From positions 124,001 through 188,000 of the forward strand of contig CANGIY010000005.1 of the NCBI GenBank assembly GCA_947454235.1: a DNA stretch of 64,000 nucleotides, in the 5' to 3' direction. Shown here in pieces: positions 18,466 to 27,828 of this stretch (within the stretch, counting starts at the first letter, position 1; each line of letters begins with the position of its first letter). The notes beneath the pieces were generated by a model that saw only the letters and a list, made by a program, of their open reading frames with translations, ran no database searches and was not told the DNA's origin. The position numbers were made by a program, and so were the translations under genes. This stretch comes from Chitinophagaceae bacterium (GTDB lineage: Bacteria > Bacteroidota > Bacteroidia > Chitinophagales > Chitinophagaceae).

Positions 18466-21400
18466 ATGTCCGTGAACAATTACGATTGGCTGATATCGAA
18501 CCTCGATGCTTTCATCAGGAAGTATTATGCCAATAAGGTAATAAGGGGAAGTTTAATTTTTCTCACCTGTCTGATTGCCTACATTTTGGTAATCACGCTG
18601 GGTGAGTACTTCTTTTATTTGCCTGCAACAGTAAAAGTGGGGGCACTGGCATTGCTGGGATTAGCCGGAGTTACCGCGCTTATCGTTTGGGTGGTTGTAC
18701 CACTCACTAAAATGGCAAGGCTCGGGCAAACGATCACTCACGAAGACGCTGCTCAAATCATCGGTCAGCATTTCAGTGATGTGAGTGATAAGTTGCTCAA
18801 TATCCTGCAACTTAAAAGCCGGACCGATAACGACGGTTGGAGTAGAGAGCTGGCAGAAGCGAGTATCAACCAGAAGATAGCGTCCATTAAAGTAATTCCT
18901 TTCAAGGCGGCTGTTGACTTTAGGAAGAATAAAAAATACCTGCCTTATTTGTTGCCACTTGTTTTGGCAGTGGTAGGCATATTAATTGCTTCTCCCGATG
19001 TGTTTAAAGAAAGTACCGGGCGACTGCTTCAACCGACAAAGACATTTGAAAAACCTGCGCCATTCGAGTTTAAAATTCTTAATAAAGATTTGCAAGCCGT
19101 TCGTAATGCCGATTTTGTACTGGAGGCAGAAGTGAGCGGACGCATATTGCCGGCGGAAGCCTTTGTAGACTATGGCGGAGAAAAGGTGCCAATGGAGGTG
19201 TTGCCAAATCATAAATTTAAATTCACGTTCAAAAATGTAACGGCTAACACCGATTTCAGAATTTTTGCGGCTGACTTTTACACCAAGCCATACAGCTTAA
19301 AAGTGGTACAACGTCCTATTTTAAAAGCCTTCAAAATACAGATTAACTACCCGGCCTATACTGGTAAAAAAAGCGAATCGCGCACCAGCCTCAGCGATAT
19401 GGTAGTGCCGGTAGGTACAAGTGTAACCTGGTCTTTAACTACCGACCATACCGATGATGCAACCATACAGTTTGGTAACAGCGGTGCTGCTAAAATGAAT
19501 GGTAGCGATAACAAGTTTTCATACGGTTTCAGGTTTTTAAGTGATACCACTTACACAGTGGCGCTCACCAACAAAGAAGCTGGTATAGTTGATAGTTACA
19601 AGTATGCGGTACAGGTGGTACCCGACCAATACCCTGTTATACAATTGCAGCAGAAGAGAGATACGATATCGGGTAAGCAAATTGTAATAACCGGTACAGC
19701 GGGTGATGACTATGGTATTACTAAAGCAACCTTCAATTATGAAGTTTCTGAAAATAACCATGCAGTAGAAAAGAAATCGGTGCCAATTAAAATTACTCCC
19801 GGTGCTGTTGCTCAGCTCGAACAATATTTTGATGTAGAGACGCTTCATTTAAAACAGGGACAGAAAGTGAGTTTCTACATTGAGGCTTGGGATAATGATG
19901 GCGTGCATGGTGCTAAATCGGCAAGAAGCGAGATGATGAGCTACCAGATGTTGGATGCCCGTCAGGTAGATTCAGCTATCAATGAAAATTCAAAACAAAT
20001 AAGTGCCGGACTCAGTTCCAGTGCCGAACAGACTAAACAACTCCAGTCAGAATACAAGGATATGCAGTCGAAGCTTTTGCAAAGCGAAAGTATGGACTGG
20101 AACCAGCAACAGAATTTGCAGGAAATGATGGAGAAGCAGAAAGGCCTCAAGGAGCAAATGGAAACTGTGAAGCAGCACCTTGAAGAGCAAATTCAGCAAT
20201 CAGAACAAAAGAAATACAGCGACGACTTGCGCGAGAAGCAAAAAGAACTCAGTAAGCAAATGGAAAACATGCTTAATAATGAGTTAAAAGAGCAACTCAA
20301 GAAATTGCAGGAACTCATGCAAAAGCTCAATAAAGAGCAAGCCATGGAAGCCATGAAAAAGCTTGAGCAGGAAAACAAACTGTTCAAGATGGATATGCAG
20401 CGCATGCAGGAGGAGATGTCGAGGATGGAGCAGCAAATGCGCATGGAAGACCTCGGGCAAAAGCTGGATGATCTTGGAAAGAAAGAAGAAGAGCTGAGCA
20501 AACAAGCTGAAAAGGGTGAGAAATCTTCGGAAGAACTGAATGCTGAGCAAAAGAAGCTGGAGAAAGAACTGGATAAGTCTTTGAAAGAAGACATGAAGGA
20601 AATTGAGAAACTTGCAAAACAAAACAAGCAAGACAAAGACCTTGACCAGATGAAAAAAGATGCTGAGGATGCCGAAAAGGATATGCAGGATGCAGAAAAG
20701 CAACTTGACCAAAAGGACAACAAAACAGCTTCGAAATCACAGAAAAGTGCAGCACAAAAACTTTCCAAAGCTGGTAAAAAAATGAAATCAGCCGCAGGTG
20801 ACATGAGTCCTGAAGAGGTTGACCTTGATATTAAGGCAACAAGGCAGTTGCTCAGTAACCTAATAAGGATGTCATTCGATCAGGAGGCTTTGATTGCTTC
20901 GGTAAGGCAAACACTCCCTTCTACAGTGCAGTACTTGAAAAATCAAGAGGAGCAAAACAGGCTGCATACTGTTTCTTACATGATAAGAGATAGCCTTGCT
21001 GCACTTGCTAAGAAGATTCCAAAACTGCCGGTGAACATCAATAAAATGACTACCGACCTTGAAGGCGCTTTACAACGTTCGGTTGATGCACTTGAAGAGC
21101 GCAATAAGCCGTTGGCGCTTACCAATGGTCAGTACGTAATGACTTACACCAACGACTTGGCACTGATATTAAATGAGTTGCTAGCCAACCTGATGCAAAT
21201 GCCAAATTCGGGCAGCGGAGAGGGTATGGGCATGGGTAAGGGTAAGAAACCGGGAGGAAAGCAAGGAAAAGGCGGGCCGTTAGGTGATATCATTACCGAG
21301 CAACAAAATCTGGGCAATGCCATGCAGCAACTTGCGAATAAGATGGGGCGCAAGCCTGGCAATAAACCAGGAAGCAACCCTGGTAATAGCCAAGGTGAAG

Positions 21401-21966
21401 GCAAGGCACCGGGCAACCAGGATGGGAAAGGCCCCGGTAAACAACCCGGCAAAGGACAACAGCCGGGTGGCGCATCAGAAGGTGGCTCGGGTGGCGGCGG
21501 TAATGGAACCGGTCAGGACGGCGAGAATGAAAATTCAGAAGCAATCGGGCAACTGGCACAAAAGCAAGCTGAGATCAGGCGACAAATGCAGCAACTTGCT
21601 GCGAAGCTCACCAATCAGGGTCTAAACGGTGCTGCCCGCCAACTGCGCGAGCTCGAAGGTAAAATGGATAAGGTGGAAACCGACATTGTAAATCGTAGGT
21701 TTACCCAAGATATGATGACGAGGCAAAGTGAAATTTTGACGCGCCTGCTGGAGTCGGAAAAAGCAATACGTGAGCAAGAGCAGGATGATAAGCGTGCATC
21801 GAACACCGCTAAAGAAATTTCGCGCCCTGTGCCGCCATCTTTACAGAAGTTCCTCAGCGACCAAAAGCAATTGATGGAATTGTATAAAACGGTGCCACCT
21901 CAGCTTAAACCATATTACAAAGAGATGGTAGAACAGTATTTCCATATTCTTGGTACGGGCAAGTAG
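18466..21966 (+). CDS. DUF4175 family membrane-anchored coiled-coil protein
   Basis: A 1166-residue protein. Two hydrophobic segments near the N-terminus (GSLIFLTCLIAYILVITLGE and VGALALLGLAGVTALIVWVV) and a third around residue 165 anchor it in the inner membrane. A beta-rich, Ig-like central part follows (roughly residues 180-490), then a long Gln/Lys/Glu-rich coiled coil (about 500-780), a helical segment, a Gly/Pro/Lys-rich linker (about 910-1020) and a C-terminal helical region. This architecture matches DUF4175 proteins of Bacteroidota, of unknown function. The ATG at 18466 is preferred over a TTG four codons upstream. The linker is visibly G+C-richer than the rest. It is followed by about 200 noncoding bases. 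Confidence 0.8.
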   Translation: MSVNNYDWLISNLDAFIRKYYANKVIRGSLIFLTCLIAYILVITLGEYFFYLPATVKVGALALLGLAGVTALIVWVVVPLTKMARLGQTITHEDAAQIIGQHFSDVSDKLLNILQLKSRTDNDGWSRELAEASINQKIASIKVIPFKAAVDFRKNKKYLPYLLPLVLAVVGILIASPDVFKESTGRLLQPTKTFEKPAPFEFKILNKDLQAVRNADFVLEAEVSGRILPAEAFVDYGGEKVPMEVLPNHKFKFTFKNVTANTDFRIFAADFYTKPYSLKVVQRPILKAFKIQINYPAYTGKKSESRTSLSDMVVPVGTSVTWSLTTDHTDDATIQFGNSGAAKMNGSDNKFSYGFRFLSDTTYTVALTNKEAGIVDSYKYAVQVVPDQYPVIQLQQKRDTISGKQIVITGTAGDDYGITKATFNYEVSENNHAVEKKSVPIKITPGAVAQLEQYFDVETLHLKQGQKVSFYIEAWDNDGVHGAKSARSEMMSYQMLDARQVDSAINENSKQISAGLSSSAEQTKQLQSEYKDMQSKLLQSESMDWNQQQNLQEMMEKQKGLKEQMETVKQHLEEQIQQSEQKKYSDDLREKQKELSKQMENMLNNELKEQLKKLQELMQKLNKEQAMEAMKKLEQENKLFKMDMQRMQEEMSRMEQQMRMEDLGQKLDDLGKKEEELSKQAEKGEKSSEELNAEQKKLEKELDKSLKEDMKEIEKLAKQNKQDKDLDQMKKDAEDAEKDMQDAEKQLDQKDNKTASKSQKSAAQKLSKAGKKMKSAAGDMSPEEVDLDIKATRQLLSNLIRMSFDQEALIASVRQTLPSTVQYLKNQEEQNRLHTVSYMIRDSLAALAKKIPKLPVNINKMTTDLEGALQRSVDALEERNKPLALTNGQYVMTYTNDLALILNELLANLMQMPNSGSGEGMGMGKGKKPGGKQGKGGPLGDIITEQQNLGNAMQQLANKMGRKPGNKPGSNPGNSQGEGKAPGNQDGKGPGKQPGKGQQPGGASEGGSGGGGNGTGQDGENENSEAIGQLAQKQAEIRRQMQQLAAKLTNQGLNGAARQLRELEGKMDKVETDIVNRRFTQDMMTRQSEILTRLLESEKAIREQEQDDKRASNTAKEISRPVPPSLQKFLSDQKQLMELYKTVPPQLKPYYKEMVEQYFHILGTGK

Positions 21967-22172
21967 TGTACGTGGAAATTGAAAGAAAGTAAAAAAGCAT
22001 TGTTTTTTATTGCGACTGGCTAGTTACTATTACTTAGCATTGCAAGTTTTTTGTATTATTGTACCTGAAATTATTTTATGTTGGGGATTCTTTGTGCATA
22101 GGTGCGATTTCTGTAATTTTATCGCTTTTAGGAAACAAAAACCACGTCATACAATAGTTCAAAATCGTATCT

Positions 22173-22865
22173 ATGGCGAACAATACTGAAAAAGACATTT
22201 TAAATACCCTTGATAGCCAACTGTCAAAAGGTTACTCGCGCAGAAACTTCTTACAGCTTGCAGGTGGTGTTGCAGGAGCAGGGCTGCTTCTGGCTTCATG
22301 TCGCAGAACTCCACCCGATTCTTATTTCGTGGGGGTGGGTGATGCAGGGTTACTCAATTACTTGTACATGTTTGAAACTGTTATGGCTGCTTTTTATACA
22401 AGAAGCTATGAGCAAGGACCGGCATATTATTCAATGACTTTGAGCGAACTTGAGCTTTTGGCTGACTTACGCGACCATCAGTTGATACACAAAGAGTTTT
22501 TGAAGCAAATACTAGGCAGAGACGTGATGGGAGAAATTCTTCCTGATTTGTCTGCAATAACATTCGCTGATAGAACCAATACCTTGACGCATGCAATTGC
22601 GCTTGAAGATATGCTTACAGGTGCTTATGCAGGTGCGCTCACTCGTTTTACTGATACTACTTACGTAGCACCTATTTCAAAAATTATGACGGTACAGGCA
22701 CGCCATGCTGCTTATGTTCGTGATATTCTTACTGCCAATTCATTCGCTGATAGCGTTGTAGTTGACAGTAATGGTTTTGGTCAGGCATTGTCGCCACAAG
22801 AAGTGATGGCAACCCTGAAAACGTATATCGCAACTCACCTGGACTATAGCAAAGTTCCTGCATAG
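22173..22865 (+). CDS. Tat-exported ferritin-like lipoprotein
   Basis: A 230-residue protein of the Ferritin_2-type four-helix group. The N-terminus carries a twin-arginine motif SRRNFLQLAGG (22-32) and a lipobox LASC with C43, so it appears to be a Tat-dependent lipoprotein. Helix motifs include YMFETVMAAFY, LRDHQLIHKEFL, AIALEDMLTGAY and VQARHAAYV. In the next gene the last motif is VEARH, so a putative metal-ligand glutamate is replaced by glutamine here. The two ferritin-like genes are 32 bases apart and probably co-transcribed; they may form a heteromer. Metal binding and redox function are inferred from the fold only. Confidence 0.8.
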   Translation: MANNTEKDILNTLDSQLSKGYSRRNFLQLAGGVAGAGLLLASCRRTPPDSYFVGVGDAGLLNYLYMFETVMAAFYTRSYEQGPAYYSMTLSELELLADLRDHQLIHKEFLKQILGRDVMGEILPDLSAITFADRTNTLTHAIALEDMLTGAYAGALTRFTDTTYVAPISKIMTVQARHAAYVRDILTANSFADSVVVDSNGFGQALSPQEVMATLKTYIATHLDYSKVPA

Positions 22866-22897
22866 TTTTTTAAAAGCCCGACTAACAAAAGAAATTT

Positions 22898-23779
22898 ATG
22901 AAGCTCAATAAAATAATCAAAGAACTGGAACAGCAAGGTCCTGAGGTGTACGAGAAAGTAAGTACGCGCAGGGATGCAGTGAAAAGCTTCTCAAAGAAAG
23001 TGGCAGTGGCAGCACTTCCGCTTATGGTTGCTTCCATGTTCAAAAAGACTTACGGTAAAACAACCGATTCTGTTACAGATGCTTTGAACTTCTTTTTAGA
23101 AGTAGAGTACCTGCAATACAACATGTACCATTCAGCAATGGCTACCGGTAATATCTCAACCGGTACATTGATTGTTGCCGCTGACAGACCAGGTTTCCAA
23201 ATGATTGAGAATGAGCAATTAGCGCACCTTAACTTTTGGCGTAACCTGATTGATGCTTTGGGTGCAACACCATACACGCCTTCTCGCTTTTCGGGTGATG
23301 CTGTAACCGGTAATCCATATTCTCCTACTTCTTACGACTTTACAGCGGGTGGAAAATATGATTTCTACACCAGCTACGCTTCGTTTTTAGAGGTAGCACA
23401 GTCGGTTGAAGATGTAAGTGTAAGAGCTTACCTGGGTCAAATCCCTAATTTGGTGGCAAACACCAATGATGTGATGACTTCAGCCATTAAAATGAGTTCA
23501 GTTGAGGCACGCCATGCTTCATTCATTCGCTTGGTGCGTAGGTTCGCGGGTGCTATCGATAATCCAAAGCCATGGATTGCGAACAATATGCCGCCAACAA
23601 TTCCGCTTCAGTCGTTCTATCTGGGAGAAGACAATACCATTCAAAAAGGTATTGATGTTTCTCAGTTCACCGGATACAACGGAGTAGCTATTACAAGAGC
23701 TGCAGCTACAGAGGCTTTTGATGAACCAATGGACAAGGCAACAGTACTTAATAACTACGCGCAGTTTATAATTTCATAG
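22898..23779 (+). CDS. ferritin-like domain protein
   Basis: A 293-residue Ferritin_2-type protein paired with the preceding gene. It has a TRRDAVKSF sequence (about 24-32) followed by the hydrophobic VAVAALPLMVASMF, resembling a Tat signal with an unusually long N-region. Likely metal-ligand helices: FLEVEYLQYNMY, ENEQLAHLNFW, AQSVEDVSVRAY and VEARHASFIRL, giving a full set of Glu/His residues, unlike its partner. Related pairs in Bacteroidota are annotated only as ferritin-like, with no established function. The gene is followed after 24 bases by a strong terminator. Confidence 0.8.
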   Translation: MKLNKIIKELEQQGPEVYEKVSTRRDAVKSFSKKVAVAALPLMVASMFKKTYGKTTDSVTDALNFFLEVEYLQYNMYHSAMATGNISTGTLIVAADRPGFQMIENEQLAHLNFWRNLIDALGATPYTPSRFSGDAVTGNPYSPTSYDFTAGGKYDFYTSYASFLEVAQSVEDVSVRAYLGQIPNLVANTNDVMTSAIKMSSVEARHASFIRLVRRFAGAIDNPKPWIANNMPPTIPLQSFYLGEDNTIQKGIDVSQFTGYNGVAITRAAATEAFDEPMDKATVLNNYAQFIIS

Positions 23780-23803
23780 ATAATTGCGTTCCAAATATTG
23801 AAG

Positions 23804-23830
23804 GCCGACCCATGCGGGTCGGCTTTTTTT
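23804..23830 (+). terminator. intrinsic terminator of the ferritin-like pair
   Basis: GCCGACCC-ATGC-GGGTCGGC followed by a run of at least seven T. It lies 24 bases after the stop of the second ferritin-like gene and ends that two-gene operon. Confidence 0.93.
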
Positions 23831-23932
23831 ATGTCCCTATAGTTGCAAACTATATGTACGTACATTTTTTAGCTACAGTTGTGGAATTTGGAATATTTCT
23901 GCATATCTTGTTTTAAACTTAAATCTAATACT

Positions 23933-25132
23933 ATGCGCAGGAAAATTACGACGGTAATTGCCGGCTTATTATTGGCATCTTTTTCATCGAAAGCGCAGTT
24001 TGACCCCAAAATCAGGTTCAATGGTTTTGGTGATTTAATAGCTGCAATGCCATTTAATAAAGTAGCTAACGATGGTGCATCACAACTGTTTAAACAGTAC
24101 GGCGATGAATACTACCCCTACGATGTACATAGTGGTTTGAAAATACATGGCCTCGACATGCTCACCACAATTCAGCTTGATGAGAACATTAAGTTTCAAA
24201 CAGAAATCAACATTGATGGCGGGCGATCTAAACACGCGTCTATGTTTGATATTTATGTAGACCGGATGTATCTTGACTATAAATTCACCGACTATGTTGG
24301 GTTTCAGCTTGGGCTAATTTATACTCCCATAGGGTACATCAACCGTAATCTGTATTCACGTGCGTGGCTCATGAATTCGGTGCACTTTTACCCGGCAGTA
24401 GAGCAGTGGACAGGGTTAATACAAAGTCATTTTGCGGGTATCACCGAATACGGCACGCTGGCTTTACCCAAAGGCAATTGTATTAATTACACTTTTGGTG
24501 TGGGCATGCCCAAGGGGGCAACGCCGAATGAACAGATATATTTTGGCGGGCAACTCGGTTATCAGTTTACAGCATTGCTTGAATGGAAGGCTTTCATCAA
24601 AGAATCAGAATTGCACGTGGGCTTAAGTGGCTATACCGATAAAATTTATACGTATTACATTCAAAATCTGGGTGACGAGATAAATGTTGACGACACGGGT
24701 CTTAGTAAATTGCAATTGCAGGAGGTAGGGTTCAACCCGTATGTTCTTTTTAAAAGCAAATTTGCAGATATTTTGTGCGAATACGCAACTGTAAACACCC
24801 ACGTTTTGCGTGGCGATTATCCTAACAAAGACCTCAATCTTTCATTTCTTTCGGCAGAAGTGGCATTTAACAGGAAGCTAAAGGGTAAAAGATTGGCACC
24901 ATATTTGCGTTACGAGTATGTAAAGGTGCCTGAAGGCGGCGGCCCATACTACGGCTTAAGGATTGAGGATGAGACCATTAAGCGGACTTATTCACCCAAT
25001 TTTGAAGCAATGATGGTGGGAGTTGCATACGACCTGGCTTCGTTCAATAGAATAAAGTTAGAATATATGCATAACTTTGACGGCCCGTTCGCATCAGATT
25101 GTATTTTCTTTCAGACAGCTTTTGGATTTTAG
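23933..25132 (+). CDS. outer-membrane porin-like beta-barrel protein
   Basis: A 399-residue protein with a signal peptide (MRRKITTVIAGLLLASFSSKAQ) and alternating strands typical of an outer-membrane barrel. The stretches YVDRMYLDYKFTDYVGFQLG, LIYTPIGYINRN and the final aromatic residue (FFQTAFGF) fit a phosphate-selective-porin-like fold. The ATG at 23933 is used because the frame upstream lacks signal character. It is the first gene of a tight three-gene operon (17 bases to the PstS-like gene, then 24 to the histidine kinase). This suggests a role in bringing the ligand sensed or bound by the downstream proteins to the periplasm. The ligand is unknown; phosphate or another anion is a guess from PstS likeness. 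Confidence 0.7.
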   Translation: MRRKITTVIAGLLLASFSSKAQFDPKIRFNGFGDLIAAMPFNKVANDGASQLFKQYGDEYYPYDVHSGLKIHGLDMLTTIQLDENIKFQTEINIDGGRSKHASMFDIYVDRMYLDYKFTDYVGFQLGLIYTPIGYINRNLYSRAWLMNSVHFYPAVEQWTGLIQSHFAGITEYGTLALPKGNCINYTFGVGMPKGATPNEQIYFGGQLGYQFTALLEWKAFIKESELHVGLSGYTDKIYTYYIQNLGDEINVDDTGLSKLQLQEVGFNPYVLFKSKFADILCEYATVNTHVLRGDYPNKDLNLSFLSAEVAFNRKLKGKRLAPYLRYEYVKVPEGGGPYYGLRIEDETIKRTYSPNFEAMMVGVAYDLASFNRIKLEYMHNFDGPFASDCIFFQTAFGF

Positions 25133-25149
25133 CATCAAGGGGTGTAACA

Positions 25150-25599
25150 ATGAAAAAATGGATTGTAACCATATTGATTTTAGCGCTTTTCCCGATCAGC
25201 ATTTTTGCAGGTCGTGAGAAAGAGTATGGTTTTGTGGTTATAATAAACCCCAAAAACCCGGTGAAATCAATGACAAAGTCAGAAGTAAAGCTGACTTACC
25301 TGAGGAAAATCAACAAGAGGTGGCCGGGTATCAATAAGAACATTGTTCCTGTTGATCGCAAAGACATGCCTGACTTCAAACGCAATTTCCTCTCCGATTT
25401 AATTAATATGTCGGCACAGGATATGAGCAGGTATTTCACCGAGCGCCAATACATGAACGCAGAGATGCCACCCATTACGTTTGGAACAGACGAAGAAATT
25501 GTCGACTACGTTGCCAATAACATTGGTGCTATAGGATATATTAGTATAGGCTCGCTTACAGAATCTACCAGAAATAAGGTAAAAGTCGTATTCCCTTAA
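25150..25599 (+). CDS. small PstS-like phosphate-binding domain protein
   Basis: A 149-residue secreted protein with a signal peptide (VTILILALFPISIFAG) and one lobe-sized PBP-like domain: VVIINPKNPVKSMTKSEVKL, NIVPVDRK, FKRNFLSDLI, IGAIGYISIGS. Similar short proteins are usually annotated as phosphate ABC transporter substrate-binding proteins, yet they are about half the length of PstS. No pst permease genes are nearby. Its position between a porin and a histidine kinase argues for a periplasmic sensing accessory and not a transporter subunit. It shares the reading frame of the kinase gene that follows its stop. Confidence 0.7.
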   Translation: MKKWIVTILILALFPISIFAGREKEYGFVVIINPKNPVKSMTKSEVKLTYLRKINKRWPGINKNIVPVDRKDMPDFKRNFLSDLINMSAQDMSRYFTERQYMNAEMPPITFGTDEEIVDYVANNIGAIGYISIGSLTESTRNKVKVVFP

Positions 25600-25623
25600 C
25601 AGAACATCTACCAAAATCAGCTT

Positions 25624-27828
25624 TTGTTCAAATTTAATTTCAATATTACCCAGCGGGTAGCCATTGGTTACTTTGTGATTTTGTTCGTAATAAGCATTAC
25701 GAGCATTGTCAGCATTTTATTGATAGGTAGCAATAAACGCAAGTACAGCGAAGTTTCGAAGGTGTATGTGCCAACAGTGAACTTCCTGAAAGAATGCGAA
25801 TCGCTGAACATTGAATCTCACTTCCTGATAACAGAGTGGATTTACATTTCTGACTCTTCTCAGAAGACTAAGCTTAGGAACATACACAATGTTGCCTACC
25901 CCAAATTTAAAAAGGGGATAGATGATTTTAGTGGCATGTCTGATAATCCTGAGCTACATGAACGAATACACCAACTGATGCGGGGCATTGACTCCTCGGT
26001 GGTGAGTCAGGAGTTAATTATGACCAAACTGGGTTCTATGATGGACTACGCCAACGATTCGCTTGTTGATTTGGCATTGAAGACCTATAAAAACCAGGTA
26101 GTACCGCAATATGAGCGCAACCAGAAGTTGCTGGCTTCAATTATGGGTACGGAAGTCAACTTTCTAAAGTCGCAAGAAGCCAAGGTGAATGATTCTTTCA
26201 ATTACCTGATGTACATCTCGTTTGTGCTGTTGGCGACCATCATCATTGTAGGCTTGTCGGCATCGTACTTTGCAACCAAGAGTATTACGAACCCTATACA
26301 TGAACTTAAGAGCATTATTGAGGTGCTGAGCCGGGGAGAGATTCCGGTAATGAAACTCACCGACAGAAAAGACGAAATTGGTGATATGGCATTGGCGATT
26401 CAGTCGATGGCAGACAATATCAAAAAGAAAATGGCATTTGCAAAAGAGACGGGTGCCGGTATCTATGATGCCAATTTTGAGTTGTTGAGTGATAAAGACG
26501 TACTGGGCAATGCACTGATACAGATGCGGAACAACCTTAAAAAGGCGTTTGAGGAAGAACTGGGGCGCAACTGGATCAATTCGGGGCTGGCGCAAGTGGG
26601 TGAAATTATACAAGAGGGGCACGATAATTCTGATAAGTTTTACGAGCACCTGCTTTTTTATCTGGCGCGATACATGAATGCCGGACATGGTGCATTGTAC
26701 ATAACGGTCGATGACGAACAAACGGGAAAGGAATACCTGGAGTTGAAGGCTTCTTATGCGTTTGATGCCGAGAAGGCTGGTAAAAAGCGAATTGCTTTAG
26801 GCGAAGGACTTGCCGGGCAGGCTGCATTAGACAAGCGATTTATCTGTATTAACGATATACCGGAATCGTACATTAAAATCAACACGGGGCTGGGAGAAGC
26901 ACAACCTAAAAATATAGTATTGGTGCCATTGGTATTTGATGCGCAACTGAGAGGGCTTATAGAACTGGCAACGCTCACTGCCATGAATAAACTTGAGATT
27001 GAGTTTATTGAGAAGATTTCACGGAATATAGCCATTACATTTGACGTAGATAAGCGAAAGGCACACACTGAAAAGCTACTCGATGAAGCGCAGAAACTGA
27101 ACATAGAACTGCAAAACAACAAGACCCAACTCACAACTGCCAACGAAGAGTTGCGCACATTCATATACAGGGCATCGCACGACCTTCGCGGTCCACTCAC
27201 GACCATTATGGGGTTGGTGTCGCTGGTACAGGAAGACCCTACCGATGTAAGCAATGCCGAATACATTCAAAGCATAGCAGAACCTGCGCACAAACTAGAC
27301 AACACACTAAGGGCACTCATTAAGATTATGGGTATCAGGGGCTCGATGGTTAAAAAATCGGTGATTGATGTCAAAGATAAAGTGAATGCTGTGGTACAGG
27401 AATTAAAGGGTGTTCATGATACTGAGCGCATGAGAATTGTACAAACAGTAAATATTACCAATGAATTTGTAAGCGATAAAGAGATACTCGGGTATGTACT
27501 TCAAAATACAATTGAGAACGCTATTATTTACCGAAATTCGGGTACCGATGCCTTTGTACGCATCAATGTGACAGATTACCAGGAGGGCATTAAAATTACG
27601 GTAACCGATAACGGAATAGGCATTAAGAACAGTGTAAAGGGCAAAATATTTGACATGTTCTACAAGGGCACCGAACGCTCAACAGGGCTGGGACTGGGGC
27701 TTTATTTTGTGAAAAACGCAGTAGTTAAACTCAATGGGGTAGTTGGGTTTGAAAGTACCGAAGGCGAGGGTACTACAATACAAATATACCTCCCATCGCT
27801 GGCGGCACAAAAAGACGGTGAAGCCTAG
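25624..27828 (+). CDS. sensor histidine kinase with 4-helix sensor, HAMP and GAF domains
   Basis: A 734-residue membrane kinase. TM1 is at about 12-35, the periplasmic helical sensor at 36-193, TM2 at 194-216 and HAMP at about 217-270. A GAF domain spans 325-475, followed by a short coiled coil, HisKA with H519 in SHDLRGPL, and an ATPase domain with VTDNGIGI, FDMFYKG and GLGLGLYF. The start is TTG at 25624: the previous gene's TAA is in the same frame 24 bases upstream, and no ATG lies between it and TM1. No receiver domain or response regulator is adjacent, so the partner is elsewhere. It overlaps the convergent mutL gene by four bases. The preceding porin and PstS-like protein suggest that it senses a small periplasmic anion. 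Confidence 0.9.
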   Translation: MFKFNFNITQRVAIGYFVILFVISITSIVSILLIGSNKRKYSEVSKVYVPTVNFLKECESLNIESHFLITEWIYISDSSQKTKLRNIHNVAYPKFKKGIDDFSGMSDNPELHERIHQLMRGIDSSVVSQELIMTKLGSMMDYANDSLVDLALKTYKNQVVPQYERNQKLLASIMGTEVNFLKSQEAKVNDSFNYLMYISFVLLATIIIVGLSASYFATKSITNPIHELKSIIEVLSRGEIPVMKLTDRKDEIGDMALAIQSMADNIKKKMAFAKETGAGIYDANFELLSDKDVLGNALIQMRNNLKKAFEEELGRNWINSGLAQVGEIIQEGHDNSDKFYEHLLFYLARYMNAGHGALYITVDDEQTGKEYLELKASYAFDAEKAGKKRIALGEGLAGQAALDKRFICINDIPESYIKINTGLGEAQPKNIVLVPLVFDAQLRGLIELATLTAMNKLEIEFIEKISRNIAITFDVDKRKAHTEKLLDEAQKLNIELQNNKTQLTTANEELRTFIYRASHDLRGPLTTIMGLVSLVQEDPTDVSNAEYIQSIAEPAHKLDNTLRALIKIMGIRGSMVKKSVIDVKDKVNAVVQELKGVHDTERMRIVQTVNITNEFVSDKEILGYVLQNTIENAIIYRNSGTDAFVRINVTDYQEGIKITVTDNGIGIKNSVKGKIFDMFYKGTERSTGLGLGLYFVKNAVVKLNGVVGFESTEGEGTTIQIYLPSLAAQKDGEA

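Noticed and set aside
20193-20804. Long minus-strand frames of 120-200 codons rich in Ser, Phe and Cys opposite the DUF4175 coiled coil
   Set aside because: They arise from the biased Gln/Lys/Glu codons of the coiled-coil gene read in reverse; no start context or domain supports them.
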